From: Psychroserpens luteus
Lineage (GTDB): Bacteria > Bacteroidota > Bacteroidia > Flavobacteriales > Flavobacteriaceae
Length of the DNA stretch: 64,000 nucleotides
Reading direction: 5' to 3'
Assembly: GCF_015319355.1 (NCBI RefSeq)
Contig: NZ_JADILU010000007.1
Coordinates: 124,001-188,000, forward strand
Under the pieces are notes generated by a model. That model saw only the letters and a list, made by a program, of their open reading frames with translations. It had not been told where the DNA came from and did no database searches. The translations under genes were made by a program, and so were the position numbers. Shown here piece by piece: positions 35,766 to 45,324 of this stretch. How positions within the stretch are numbered: the stretch's first letter is position 1; every line of letters begins with the position of its first letter.

Positions 35766-37469
35766 TTAATTATCATAATCTCCTTTTTTAATATTCGCTA
35801 GCAAACCAAAAATAAGAATACCAGCTAATATTAAACCAATGATACCAAAAACAGAAGTATTTCCCCATAAGGGTTTTACATCATTAATAATAAATAATGA
35901 TGAACCTATAACTAGTGCAACAGCAATGAAAGCACTAACCAATTGTTTTGCAATTCGTTGCAGCGTATGCACCATTGGATCAATGCCCTTATGTGTTAAA
36001 TCTACTTTTACTTGTCCACTATTTATTTTACGGATAGCATTTTTTAAGTCACCTGGAAAATCTTCCATATAATTACTTAACTCATAAATAGAATTGAGTA
36101 CTTTTTCTCCCATTTTTAAAGGATTATAATTTCTGGACACGCTTTTAAATAAATATGGGCGAACCATTTCAAACTGCTGTAAATCTGGATTGAGTTTTCC
36201 TATAACACCTTCAATAGTCACCAATGATCTAGCAAAAAGATAAAAATAAGTTGGCACTTTTAAACCATGAGCTACTATTATATCTTTTAGTTCAAGTAAT
36301 ATGGTGCTCATTTCGTTTTTATGAATCGTTCTTACGTAGTTCTTTTCCACAAATTCATTAATGTCAAATTCTAAATCTCTCATGTTAGGTATCGCAGAGT
36401 TACTTGATAATTTCTGCAATACTTTAATAATTTTATGAACGTCCTTTTTTATAATAGAAATAAATAATTGACCAAAAATCTCAATATCTCTTGGCAGAAT
36501 ACTACCCATCATTCCAAAATCTAAATAACAAATAGCTCCATTTGGCATCACTAATAAATTACCTGGATGAGGATCTGCATGAAAGAAACCATAATCAAAA
36601 ATTTGCTTAAAATAAGTAGTAGCTAATCTGTTACCAACATCTTTCACATCAAAACCAGCTTTCTCTAACTCCTCAATATTATTTATTTTTATACCAGACA
36701 TAAATTCTAATGCAAGTATTTTTTCTGTTGTAAAATCCTGATAGACTTTGGGTGAGCTAGCAAATTGATCTTTACCAGTATCATTATTTATGTTATTGTA
36801 AAACCGCTGTACATTTATAGACTCGTTAATAAAGTCAAGTTCCTTTAAAATTGATTCTTCAAAGTTTTTAACCAAACCAATAGGATCAAAGCTTTTTAAA
36901 GAAGGAATTCGTTTTTCTAATATAGCAGCGATGCTATACATCACTTTTATATCTTCAAAAATAATTTCGCGAATATTTGGTCGTTGAATTTTTAAAACAA
37001 TTCGCTCTCCACTATGCAGTGTTACCTTATGCACTTGTGCCATTGAAGCAGATGCAAAAGGTTTAGGATCAAACCAGGCAAATAAATTTTCTACTTTATC
37101 TTTTAGTTCTAATTCGACAATGTCTTTAGCTTGTTCTTCTGGTATTGGCGGAACGTTATTTTGTAATTTCTCTAACTCAAAAACCAAATCAAACGGAATC
37201 AAATCAGGACGATTACTCATTATTTGACCAAACTTTACAAATGTTGGCCCAAGCTCCTCGCAAACCAATCGCATTTTCACCCACTTTGTATGTTGTAAAG
37301 CACGCTTTTTTGAAGACTTAGGAATGAATTTTTGAAAAAACTGAAATCGCTTTTCTCTCTTCATGTAAAAAACCAAGTCATCAAAACCATATTTGATCAA
37401 AACTTTTAAAATTTGATTATATCTGACAACCGAATTGTAACTATAACTAATTTGACCAAAAATTCCCAT
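35766..37469 (-). CDS. ubiB: ABC1/UbiB-family atypical kinase, 567 aa
   Basis: The family signature KFGQIMSNRPDLIP is near residue 80, followed by FASASMAQVHKVTL (the alanine-rich nucleotide loop), VLKIQRP, then HADPHPGNLLV and CYLDFGMMG of the active site. Two C-terminal membrane helices end the protein. UbiB/AarF proteins support quinone biosynthesis or lipid homeostasis. It follows the 124-residue coiled-coil gene by one base. Assignment to ubiquinone-type function is by family; the organism would use menaquinone. Confidence 0.88.
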   Translation of the reverse strand: MGIFGQISYSYNSVVRYNQILKVLIKYGFDDLVFYMKREKRFQFFQKFIPKSSKKRALQHTKWVKMRLVCEELGPTFVKFGQIMSNRPDLIPFDLVFELEKLQNNVPPIPEEQAKDIVELELKDKVENLFAWFDPKPFASASMAQVHKVTLHSGERIVLKIQRPNIREIIFEDIKVMYSIAAILEKRIPSLKSFDPIGLVKNFEESILKELDFINESINVQRFYNNINNDTGKDQFASSPKVYQDFTTEKILALEFMSGIKINNIEELEKAGFDVKDVGNRLATTYFKQIFDYGFFHADPHPGNLLVMPNGAICYLDFGMMGSILPRDIEIFGQLFISIIKKDVHKIIKVLQKLSSNSAIPNMRDLEFDINEFVEKNYVRTIHKNEMSTILLELKDIIVAHGLKVPTYFYLFARSLVTIEGVIGKLNPDLQQFEMVRPYLFKSVSRNYNPLKMGEKVLNSIYELSNYMEDFPGDLKNAIRKINSGQVKVDLTHKGIDPMVHTLQRIAKQLVSAFIAVALVIGSSLFIINDVKPLWGNTSVFGIIGLILAGILIFGLLANIKKGDYDN

Positions 37470-37470
37470 A

Positions 37471-37845
37471 TTATTTTTTTAGTTCTAAATGATTTAAACG
37501 TGCTTCTAATAACGCAATTTCCTTATCAGCCTTTGTAACTTTTTCATTAAGAGCTCTAATTTCATCCATATGAGCAATATTCATTTTCTTGTAAATCTTA
37601 ACAACTTGCTCTTCAATTATTTCCTCAAGTTCTTCTTTTACTTGATTTGCTTTAAGAACAATCTTATCAATAAATTCCATTTCATTTCCATTATCATCTA
37701 ATTGAGATTCTGAAGCGACTTTGTTAATTCCATCCTTACTCTTATCTGACAACTCATTAATTTTATCCATAAGCTGTGCCTCTTTGGCAAAATGATATAT
37801 ACCCGATGATAATGTGAGTAACTCTAACATGGTTCTAGTTTTCAT
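37471..37845 (-). CDS. Small coiled-coil protein, phasin-like, 124 aa
   Basis: Helical and charged, with a C-terminal heptad region (IRALNEKVTKADKEIALLEA). It lies first in the operon with ubiB. Similar small proteins encoded before AarF kinases are known in Bacteroidetes and are often called phasin-like; that naming is tentative here. Confidence 0.65.
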   Translation of the reverse strand: MKTRTMLELLTLSSGIYHFAKEAQLMDKINELSDKSKDGINKVASESQLDDNGNEMEFIDKIVLKANQVKEELEEIIEEQVVKIYKKMNIAHMDEIRALNEKVTKADKEIALLEARLNHLELKK

Positions 37846-37873
37846 ATGCTAATTATTTAGTTTAATACTGAAC

Positions 37874-37947
37874 TAAATATATTGCTTAAAAAGATGCTTA
37901 AAAATGATATTAATCATAAGTTTTTAATAGTCTTTAAATTACTTTAG
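37874..37947. promoter_or_regulatory. Shared FNR-type site with two divergent -7 boxes
   Basis: TGATATTAATCA at 37905-37916. TACTTTAG at 37940-37947 (plus, 7 of 8) and TATATTTA at 37874-37881 (minus, 7 of 8) are both centred 33 bases from it. It should control the CBS gene and the coiled-coil/ubiB operon. Confidence 0.7.
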
Positions 37948-37977
37948 CTTAAGTATTAACAACTATAAAATCAACTT

Positions 37978-38382
37978 ATGAAATCTACACCTATATCTTC
38001 AATAATGACAAAAAATGTCGTTTGTGTTTCTCCTGAACAAAAAATCATTGATGTTAAACACATCTATGAAAAGGAAAATTTTCATCATCATATTCTTGTT
38101 ACTAAAAATGATAAATTAATGGGCATTGTTAGCTTAATTGACTTTATGTATAGAATAAAAGGTGCTGGACTTGACGATAATAACTCGATTTACAACGACC
38201 TTTTGGTAAAAGACATTATGACTACTAATCCTTTTTCATTAAGTCCTAGTGCAACTATTCAGAAAGTTGCTTTAGAATTGTCTAAAGGGAAATTTCGTGC
38301 AATCCCAATAGTAGAAGATGAAAAAGTTGTTGGCATAGTCTCTACAGAAGATTTAATAAAATATTTCCTTGAGAAGCAATAA
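37978..38382 (+). CDS. Tandem CBS-domain protein, 134 aa
   Basis: Two CBS motifs: IMTKNVVCVSPEQKIIDV at residues 9-26 and IMTTNPFSLSPSATIQKVAL at about 80-99, each followed by the GIVS strand. CBS pairs bind adenine nucleotides and act as energy sensors. No second domain is attached. It shares an FNR-type site with the divergent operon. Confidence 0.88.
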   Translation: MKSTPISSIMTKNVVCVSPEQKIIDVKHIYEKENFHHHILVTKNDKLMGIVSLIDFMYRIKGAGLDDNNSIYNDLLVKDIMTTNPFSLSPSATIQKVALELSKGKFRAIPIVEDEKVVGIVSTEDLIKYFLEKQ

Positions 38383-38512
38383 AAATTTTTGTTTTTTAAG
38401 AGAAAACTCAAGCCATAATAATCATTAATAATCAATCTATTTTTAATATTAGAGCACATTAAACTATGAAAAAAAATAATGATTTGACTAATAATTAAAA
38501 TTGATCAAAAAA

Positions 38513-39031
38513 TTATACTTTAATATATTTACAATTAATGTTTTGCTTAACCAAATCTATAATTGGCTTAATACTGGATTTATCCATATAATCAAATCCT
38601 TTCAATTCTTCTTTTCGGGCAACAGGATCTGGGTTTTTCAATCCAGCAATTATTAGCATTATCCTATCAAACCAAGTGAGTTCTTTTGGAATTTGTCTTC
38701 CATGAAGCGCGACATGTTTTATTTTTGAGATCAACTTCTTAGGTATACTATTAGCAAACCAATCATCAAGCTTTGGTCCAGGTCCAGCTCCAGAAACAGT
38801 AAAAAAGATTATTGGCTTATTCTCAATACTTGCCAAATTGGCTTTCATCCATTTCCGGTTATAAAGCTTGTAATAAATTATGGGACATCCCAGGACCAAA
38901 AAATCATATTCAAACGGATTAACCTTTTTGTCTTTTGTGTCAAATACAGGTAAACCCGTAGCCTCACCTATCCAATTTGCATATTGAGCTGTACTTCCAT
39001 ATTTACTTGAGAAAAAGATTGCTCCTTTCAT
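38513..39031 (-). CDS. Flavodoxin-domain protein (Flavodoxin_5/HemG-like), 172 aa
   Basis: The FMN phosphate loop is SSKYGSTAQYANWIG at residues 8-22, with LGCPIIYYKLY and FFTVSGAGPG as the other FMN contacts. This family includes protoporphyrinogen oxidase HemG and other menaquinone-linked flavodoxins. Preceded by an FNR-type half-matched site; monocistronic. Confidence 0.8.
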   Translation of the reverse strand: MKGAIFFSSKYGSTAQYANWIGEATGLPVFDTKDKKVNPFEYDFLVLGCPIIYYKLYNRKWMKANLASIENKPIIFFTVSGAGPGPKLDDWFANSIPKKLISKIKHVALHGRQIPKELTWFDRIMLIIAGLKNPDPVARKEELKGFDYMDKSSIKPIIDLVKQNINCKYIKV

Positions 39032-39063
39032 AATAGCTCATTTTTAATAATTGAAATGATACT

Positions 39064-39106
39064 TAAAGGAAAACAATTTTAGAATAGTTTAAAATGATAT
39101 TAATTA
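39064..39106 (-). promoter_or_regulatory. FNR-type site upstream of the flavodoxin gene
   Basis: TGATATTAATTA (39095-39106, one mismatch). TTCCTTTA at the 33-base distance (39064-39071) is a 6 of 8 match to the -7 box, the weakest of the set. Confidence 0.45.
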
Positions 39107-39122
39107 TACATATATACTACAA

Positions 39123-39145
39123 AGTGTTTTAACGAAAAAAACACT
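39123..39145 (-). terminator. Terminator of the DinB/lipoprotein group
   Basis: AGTGTTTT and AAAACACT form an 8-bp stem about 50 bases after the DinB stop on the minus strand. Confidence 0.5.
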
Positions 39146-39192
39146 AGAGAATTTAGCTTTTTAAATTTGCGCTTTTATTTTGTGTTATTCTG

Positions 39193-39660
39193 TCAATTAC
39201 TTCGTCCATATTTATTTACAATAGCTAGTTGCCCTGCATGATAAGTGGTATGTGAAATGATTCTCCCAAAGGCTTCCGTTTTGGTTTTTGCACCAAATTC
39301 TTTAGTTACAATATTCGTTTCCCAATCTTTATCCTCTTGTTGTTCAACAATAGATTGTAATACATTAAAAGAATGGTTTACATACTCCAATAATTCACTA
39401 AGGTTAGTCCACTCTCCTGTATCTTTTTGAGCAATAACTGTTTTCGCAATGACTTTTGTTTCGCTTGCACCAAACACATTTTTAGCAAAGAGCAATTCTA
39501 CATCTCCAATATGACGTATTAGAAAACCGATGCTGTTTGGCGAAGGCAATAATTTCTTTTTTAAATCTTCTTCTGAAAGATTAGATAACTGATTTGAAAA
39601 ACGGGTTCTAGATTCTATCCAGAGTTCTAGTAATAATTGTGTTTTTGTTTTCATAATCAA
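39193..39660 (-). CDS. DinB-family (DUF1572-like) protein, 155 aa
   Basis: Four-helix DinB fold with the metal-binding histidines in place: LIRHIGDVELL, EYVNHSFNV and SHTTYHAGQLAIV. DinB-like proteins include thiol transferases (bacillithiol, mycothiol or glutathione type) and others of unknown substrate. It ends the minus-strand group, 6 bases after the lipoprotein gene. Confidence 0.85.
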   Translation of the reverse strand: MIMKTKTQLLLELWIESRTRFSNQLSNLSEEDLKKKLLPSPNSIGFLIRHIGDVELLFAKNVFGASETKVIAKTVIAQKDTGEWTNLSELLEYVNHSFNVLQSIVEQQEDKDWETNIVTKEFGAKTKTEAFGRIISHTTYHAGQLAIVNKYGRSN

Positions 39661-39666
39661 GTTTAA

Positions 39667-40545
39667 TTAAAAAACTAAAGGATTTGAATCGTATTTTTTT
39701 AAAACTGAAAGCAATTCTACTAACTCGATTTCTATAGAGTAAGTTCCTGTATAAGATGGACACATGACACAATCATCAAAATAAAACTCTACATAGGTAT
39801 CATTAAGCACGAAGTTATTTTTACTTTCAAAAAAATCATCTGGAGATAATTCCCAACAATCATAATACATCTCTCCTTTGCCAATTTGTTCATTTATTTT
39901 CTCATTGATTATCACTACCAACTCTTCTTCAGATCCTTCGTTAAAAAAGTCCTCATAAGTCATAAAAACACCTCTATTCAAATCAAAATTGAAACCATCA
40001 AAAGAATAACTTGGATGCATCGCTCCAGAATAAAAATTTTCTTTATAAAAAAGCACACTTACAAGTTGATCGTTTACATTATAAATTTTATAATCAATAA
40101 ACCGTTCTTCCCTAAATTTTGAAGCTTCTATACTATCGCATAACGATTTGTTTTCCAATATATCTGACTCCGTTTTAGTCACATTGACATAATACTCGTT
40201 AATAAACTCATTAAAGTTTCTGTTTGTAGGTTTAAGAGTCTCATTAAGTAGCGGGTAATTAAAATTTATAGTATAATCTTTCTTCTCCACAAGATATCTT
40301 TTATCGATAATCAAGTTTTGTAAATCTTTCCGTTCATCTACTTTTTCTATCAATTTTTGTTGTTTTAATTCAATAGTAATGGTTTTGTCCAAATCCTGAA
40401 CATGTGTATCCTCTATTTGTACAGTATCATTTAAAACAGGTTCAATTTGTTTAGTTTCTTCAATTTCAATAATACTGTCTTGACGCTTATCATTCTTACA
40501 GTTTGTAAACAATAGGATTAATAGTATTATGCTTAAATATTTCAT
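39667..40545 (-). CDS. Lipoprotein with DUF3298/RsiV-like domain, 292 aa
   Basis: The start MKYLSIILLILLFTNCKND has a lipobox ending at Cys16. The C-terminal part (FDGFNFDLNRGVFMTYEDFF, and FYFDDCVMCPSYTG) is the RsiV/PdaC-type DUF3298 domain. It lies 16 bases after the PNPOx-like gene. Function in this group is unknown; probably periplasmic surface of a membrane. Confidence 0.75.
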   Translation of the reverse strand: MKYLSIILLILLFTNCKNDKRQDSIIEIEETKQIEPVLNDTVQIEDTHVQDLDKTITIELKQQKLIEKVDERKDLQNLIIDKRYLVEKKDYTINFNYPLLNETLKPTNRNFNEFINEYYVNVTKTESDILENKSLCDSIEASKFREERFIDYKIYNVNDQLVSVLFYKENFYSGAMHPSYSFDGFNFDLNRGVFMTYEDFFNEGSEEELVVIINEKINEQIGKGEMYYDCWELSPDDFFESKNNFVLNDTYVEFYFDDCVMCPSYTGTYSIEIELVELLSVLKKYDSNPLVF

Positions 40546-40561
40546 ATGTTCTATTTTGAAA

Positions 40562-41017
40562 TTAATTACGCCTCATTTTACCTGTAATTTCCTCTATCTT
40601 AATTTGAAAAACAATTGGTAAGTCATCTTTATAGATTTTACTTGAGAATTCACTAATAAAATCTAGTTTACGGTGTTCTTTATTAATAATTAAATCTTTT
40701 ACACCTAAAGAAAATATATGAAGCTGTGCTTTTGCATCGCTTCCTGAAAGTTCTACAAACGTACCTTGAGCTAAAACAGATTCCCAAGAATTCACAGAAT
40801 CAATACCTGAGACGCTAAGAGACACATTGTTATTTTTACGCATGGCATTTATTTTATGGCCTTCGGCAGAATAACCTATAATCACATCATTAGCTTTATC
40901 AAAAAAATAAGTGATTGGAGCTATAAATGGTCTATTTTGGTAGATATAAGATAAGTTACCAATGTAATTGGTTTCTAGAAGCCTTGAGCTTTCATTTTGT
41001 TTTAGTGTTCTGATCAT
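40562..41017 (-). CDS. Pyridoxamine 5'-phosphate oxidase-like flavoprotein (Nim-type), 151 aa
   Basis: The split-barrel FMN fold starts at NYIGNLSYIYQNRPFIAPIT and includes IIGYSAEGHKINAMRKNNNV. NimA-type nitroreductases and heme-utilisation proteins share this pattern. It heads a three-gene minus-strand group with the lipoprotein and DinB genes. Confidence 0.8.
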   Translation of the reverse strand: MIRTLKQNESSRLLETNYIGNLSYIYQNRPFIAPITYFFDKANDVIIGYSAEGHKINAMRKNNNVSLSVSGIDSVNSWESVLAQGTFVELSGSDAKAQLHIFSLGVKDLIINKEHRKLDFISEFSSKIYKDDLPIVFQIKIEEITGKMRRN

Positions 41018-41041
41018 TGTTTTAGCGTTGAATGTTTCAAG

Positions 41042-41084
41042 CTAAATTATTCAAAATATAATTATTAAACCATGATTTTGGTCA
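41042..41084 (-). promoter_or_regulatory. FNR-type site upstream of the PNPOx-like gene (tentative)
   Basis: TGATTTTGGTCA (41073-41084, one mismatch) and TAATTTAG (41042-41049, 7 of 8) at the 33-base distance. Confidence 0.45.
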
Positions 41085-42305
41085 GTTATCCTTAGTTCTT
41101 AATTCTATAAGTGTAATTTCTGGTCGCATACCTATTCTTGCAGGAAACCCCAACCATCCTAATCCTCTGTTTACATAAAGATATTGTTGTTTATGTTTAT
41201 ATAAACCTGCCCAATGCTTAAACTTATATTTTATTGGACTCCATTGTAAATTTTTATATTGAAAAGCAGCTTGCATACCATGTGTATGACCTGCAAGTGT
41301 TAGGACGATATCTGTTTTATCCATAACCTCCTCTGCCCAATGTAAAGGATCATGAGATAATAAAATTTTAAAATCAATTGCTTTTACGTTTGCCATAGCT
41401 TTTTGTAAATCACCATATTGTTTTAAAGGTGGTTCTCCCCAATTTTCAATACCTATAAAAGCGATATGCTCATTACTTTCTGAAATTATTTTAGATTCAT
41501 TCAATAAAAGCTTAAAACCTATATCACTATAAAACTGTTTAATAGCATCAAAATTTTCTTGTTTTGCTTCTACTGAATCCCATTGACTATAATCACCATA
41601 ATCATGGTTTCCTAAAATTGCAAATTTTTCTTTTTTGGCGATAAGTTTATTAAAAACAGACTTCCAACCTCGTAATTCCCACGCATAGTTATTTACCAAA
41701 TCACCTGTAATAACTATATAATCTGGTTTTAAATGGTTGATTTTTTCAATGGCATGTTCTAATTTGTCATAACCATAATTGAAACTACCCAAATGTAAAT
41801 CGGATAATTGAACAATCTTCAAACCATCAAAGGCTTTGGGCAAAATTTTGGATGTAATGTAATGATGATGTACTTTAAATCTATACACAGACTTAAAGAT
41901 ACCGTATACAATTATAAAAAATGGAAGAAATCCTGAAAGTAATCCAATAATAGGAACCACAAAAAGCGATTGACTTTCTGAGAAAAGATAATTTGTAAAA
42001 TAGAGAATAGAGATCACTATGACAAAAACAAGTTTGGGCACAAAAGATGAAATGGCGAGCCCATAAAACCTTGAAATTAATAATTGTTTTCTAGTAGGAT
42101 TAATAGTATCCAATGTTATTTTTAATACAATAATTGAAGTAATTAAACCTACAGTAAAGACCCAAAACAGAACATGAATACTTGTTTTTAATAAAGAGGA
42201 ACTTATATGTTGCGTTATAGATTGAAGCCAATAAAAGGCTATAGTATCTATTAGTAAAATTGCTAGACACAAGAGAATAATCGTAAACAGAGAAAATGAC
42301 TTCAT
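41082..42305 (-). CDS. Membrane metallophosphoesterase, 407 aa
   Basis: Four N-terminal membrane helices over about residues 1-150, then the metallophosphoesterase core: DLHLG, GDLVNN, GNHDYG, SHDPLHW and AGHTHGMQ, all metal-binding. Relatives (YkuE-like) hydrolyse UDP-diacylglucosamine or other phosphoesters at the inner membrane. It overlaps the CDP-alcohol gene by four bases, so the pair may act on phospholipids. Confidence 0.87.
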   Translation of the reverse strand: MKSFSLFTIILLCLAILLIDTIAFYWLQSITQHISSSLLKTSIHVLFWVFTVGLITSIIVLKITLDTINPTRKQLLISRFYGLAISSFVPKLVFVIVISILYFTNYLFSESQSLFVVPIIGLLSGFLPFFIIVYGIFKSVYRFKVHHHYITSKILPKAFDGLKIVQLSDLHLGSFNYGYDKLEHAIEKINHLKPDYIVITGDLVNNYAWELRGWKSVFNKLIAKKEKFAILGNHDYGDYSQWDSVEAKQENFDAIKQFYSDIGFKLLLNESKIISESNEHIAFIGIENWGEPPLKQYGDLQKAMANVKAIDFKILLSHDPLHWAEEVMDKTDIVLTLAGHTHGMQAAFQYKNLQWSPIKYKFKHWAGLYKHKQQYLYVNRGLGWLGFPARIGMRPEITLIELRTKDN

Positions 42306-42892
42306 AGATTCTTTTTTAGTCGTCTTTGATCTCTATAAGCCCAATAAATACCTTTTACATCTGAAGCCCAGTTATCATACATAAAAATGAGAGTGATTTC
42401 TTCAAAGGTCTCTAATAATCCAATACCAATCATTATGTAGAATAGAGAATATTCAGGAGAGAAGAATAGTGACCATAAAATAAAAACACTTTGCACAATA
42501 GCAGATAATTTTGCCAAATACGTATGGAAGGCTGTGGCTTTACCATATTTTGAATAGGCAATAATCATTTGAATGATATATGGTACAAACACAACACCAA
42601 TTAAAACAATATTGGTTTTTATAAAATCTATTTCAAAATAATATAAACCTATAAGCCCAACAATCAAAGTTATTTGATCTCCAAAAGAATCCAACTGTGA
42701 ACCTCTTGGACTTGTTATTTTAAGCTTACGTGCTAAAAAACCATCAATTGCATCTGTTGAATAACTTATTAAAAGAAGCCATGTGAAAATTAGTCGTTGA
42801 TCATACCAAATAAGCGCTAATAAAAAAGGCGCAGCTATTATTCTATAAAACGAAAACCAATCTGCAATATTGAAGTTTTTATATGAGAACAT
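42302..42892 (-). CDS. CDP-alcohol phosphatidyltransferase, 196 aa
   Basis: The active-site motif starts SYSTDAIDGFLARKL, then the two final aspartates of the family lie in SQLDSFGDQ. The spacing DG-x2-AR-x8-G-x3-D-x3-D is met (DAIDGFLARK, TSPRGSQLDSFGD). Five or six membrane helices. It makes phospholipid from CDP-diacylglycerol and an alcohol, probably glycerol phosphate type. Confidence 0.87.
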   Translation of the reverse strand: MFSYKNFNIADWFSFYRIIAAPFLLALIWYDQRLIFTWLLLISYSTDAIDGFLARKLKITSPRGSQLDSFGDQITLIVGLIGLYYFEIDFIKTNIVLIGVVFVPYIIQMIIAYSKYGKATAFHTYLAKLSAIVQSVFILWSLFFSPEYSLFYIMIGIGLLETFEEITLIFMYDNWASDVKGIYWAYRDQRRLKKNL

Positions 42893-43004
42893 CTAAATTT
42901 CTGTTTTAGTAAAAATAGGACTAGTAAGTTCTATCCAAAATGAGAAATGTCAGTTTGTTATGAATAAACTATAAATTGAAAATCATATTAAGTACTAATT
43001 TTAA

Positions 43005-44999
43005 TTAATCCATTTTGAAACGAAGTAATCTTAATGCATTTAGCACAACCACAATAGTAGACCCTTCATGAAAAGCGACAGCCAAGCCAATATTTGTTAG
43101 TCCTAAAATAGTAATTGGAACTAACAATGCAACAACACCTAGACTTACAAAAATATTCTGTTTAATGATACGCTTAGATTCTCGACTCAAACCAATAACA
43201 AAAGGTAAGTTTTCAATTTTATCAGACATTAAAGCCACATCAGCTGTTTCTAAAGCCACATCGCTTCCTGCTGCTCCCATAGCAACACTTACAGTACTTA
43301 ATGCCATAGCTGGTGCATCATTTACACCATCTCCTACCATTGCTATTTTTTTATCTCTTTTAATTAATTCTTTTATTGCTTCAACTTTATCTTCTGGTAA
43401 TAAATTTCCTTTAGCTTCTGTAAGACCAATTTGCTTGGCAATAGCATCACCAACGTTTTGATGATCACCAGTAAGCATCACCATATTTTTGATTCCTATT
43501 TCTTTAAGTCGTTTTAATGTACTGGCTGCAGTTTTTCTAGGCACATCCATCACACTTACAAGCCCAATCATTTCATTTTTAAAAGCGACCAACATTACAG
43601 TATGTCCATTTTCTAAAAGCCCATCCATTTTAGAACTAATAACTGGGTCAACTTTTATAGATGAATCTTCCATCAATTTTACATTTCCGATGAAAACAGT
43701 ATTATCATTATAAGTTGCTTGAATTCCCTTGCCTTGGATAGCATTAACGTTTGAAGCTTTATTTTGAGGCTCCATACTATACTTTACCTTCAAATCATTT
43801 GCTATGGCTTTAGCAAGTGGATGGTTGCTTAAACTCTCAACCTCTAAAACTAATTGAGCCAAGGCATTCTCATCAAAATCATGTAACGGAATAAGATTTG
43901 TGAGTTTTGGTTTCCCTTCTGTTAATGTACCCGTTTTATCAAAAGCTATGGTCGTAATTTCACCTAAATCCTCCAAAGCTCTTCCGCCTTTAATAAGAAC
44001 TCCTTTTTGTGCTGCTCTTGCAATACCGCTCAATACCGCACTTGGAGTAGAAATTGCTAATGCGCAAGGACTCGCTGCTACTAAAACCGTTATTGCTCTA
44101 TACAGGCTCTCACTAAAAGTTTCATCAATAACTAAATATGCAAAACACAATAAGAACACCACAATAATAACTATTGGAACATACCATTTCTCAAACTTTT
44201 TTGTGAGTCGCTGTGTAGGTGATTTTTGAGTTTCAACTTCACTTACCATTTTAACTAATCTAGAAACTGTAGAATCTTTTGTCAGTTTGAGAACTAAAAC
44301 CTCAAAACTGGCATCTCCATTGATGGTTCCTGAGAACACCACATATTTTTTATCAATGTCTACAAAAGTGGGCAAATTACTATAATCTTCAATAAACGTT
44401 TTATCTACTGGAATACTTTCTCCTGTAATTGGTGCTTGATTGATAGAACTGCTTCCACTAATTATTACACCATCTGCAGCGATTTTGGTATTTGGCTTAA
44501 CGACAATAATATCGTTTAATTTTAAATCCTCTATTGGAACTTCTTCTAATTTTCCGTCTTTTTTGACGAGTGCAGTTTTTGGAGATAAATTGCCTAATGC
44601 TTCAATTGATTTTTTGGCTTTACCCATGGCATAATGCTCAAGAGCATGCCCTAAACTAAAAAGGAATAATAACAAAGCACCTTCCACCCAACTACCAATA
44701 TATGCAGCACCTACAGCTGCAGCTATCATCAAAAAATCGATATCAAAACCTCCCTTTATAATTTTTTGAGAAGCTTCAATAGTAATAAAATAGCCTCCAA
44801 AAAAATAGGATACAATATAACTTGATAAGGAAACCCAATGCGGTAAATCTGTTAATTTTTCAATTAAAAAACCTACAATTAGAAAGACACCACACAGAAT
44901 AGCAAAATAGAGTTCTGTTTTCTTTCCAAAAATCTGGTTATCGTGATTATGATTGTGTTCTTCTTTATGTTCTTTCATTAAAGCATTGGTTTCTGTCAA
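43005..44999 (-). CDS. Zinc/cadmium-type heavy-metal P-type ATPase, 664 aa
   Basis: P1B-ATPase motifs: ITGESIPV, the metal-site SPCALA in the sixth helix, DKTGTLTEGKP phosphorylation loop, HPLAKAIA and MVGDGVNDAPAMA. The N-terminus has a histidine-rich tail (KEEHNHNHD) and no HMA domain. The C-terminal helix with FHEGSTIVVVLNALRLL is typical of zinc/cadmium/lead exporters. Adjacent to the DUF2892 gene in the efflux operon region. Confidence 0.88.
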   Translation of the reverse strand: MTETNALMKEHKEEHNHNHDNQIFGKKTELYFAILCGVFLIVGFLIEKLTDLPHWVSLSSYIVSYFFGGYFITIEASQKIIKGGFDIDFLMIAAAVGAAYIGSWVEGALLLFLFSLGHALEHYAMGKAKKSIEALGNLSPKTALVKKDGKLEEVPIEDLKLNDIIVVKPNTKIAADGVIISGSSSINQAPITGESIPVDKTFIEDYSNLPTFVDIDKKYVVFSGTINGDASFEVLVLKLTKDSTVSRLVKMVSEVETQKSPTQRLTKKFEKWYVPIVIIVVFLLCFAYLVIDETFSESLYRAITVLVAASPCALAISTPSAVLSGIARAAQKGVLIKGGRALEDLGEITTIAFDKTGTLTEGKPKLTNLIPLHDFDENALAQLVLEVESLSNHPLAKAIANDLKVKYSMEPQNKASNVNAIQGKGIQATYNDNTVFIGNVKLMEDSSIKVDPVISSKMDGLLENGHTVMLVAFKNEMIGLVSVMDVPRKTAASTLKRLKEIGIKNMVMLTGDHQNVGDAIAKQIGLTEAKGNLLPEDKVEAIKELIKRDKKIAMVGDGVNDAPAMALSTVSVAMGAAGSDVALETADVALMSDKIENLPFVIGLSRESKRIIKQNIFVSLGVVALLVPITILGLTNIGLAVAFHEGSTIVVVLNALRLLRFKMD

Positions 45000-45046
45000 A
45001 TTTAAAAATAATCAAACATATACTTACATAAAAATAAGATTATCAA

Positions 45047-45256
45047 TTAACAAGAAGAACAAGAACCTCCTTCTTTTTTAACACCCAACTTTACCAAAAT
45101 AGTTTCTAACAAACACCATTTTGTGAATGCTGATTGAATTAAATTTACACCAATAAAAACCGTAAACCACATCCAGTGTGGACTTACGTAAACGGAAAGC
45201 ACAACACTCAATAACACCATTGTACCAACTATAACTCTAAAATATGTATTTAACAT
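45047..45256 (-). CDS. DUF2892-type small membrane protein, 69 aa
   Basis: Two short membrane helices (VIVGTMVLLSVVLSVYVSP and FTVFIGVNLIQSAF), then the family end TKWCLLETILVKLGVKK. The C-terminus has a possible metal-binding CSSC. Commonly beside efflux or rhodanese genes. Between the ATPase and the PII-like gene. Confidence 0.8.
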   Translation of the reverse strand: MLNTYFRVIVGTMVLLSVVLSVYVSPHWMWFTVFIGVNLIQSAFTKWCLLETILVKLGVKKEGGSCSSC

Positions 45257-45284
45257 TTTAATTCTTTTTTAAGTTTATTATATA

Positions 45285-45316
45285 GTCCTACAAGATTTTT
45301 TAAAACCTTGTAGGAC
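45285..45316. terminator. Perfect 10-bp inverted repeat between PII-like and DUF2892 genes
   Basis: GTCCTACAAG and CTTGTAGGAC with a 12-base T/A-rich loop. It may be an attenuator or terminator that lowers expression of the downstream genes. Confidence 0.6.
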
Positions 45317-45324
45317 CTTACTTT

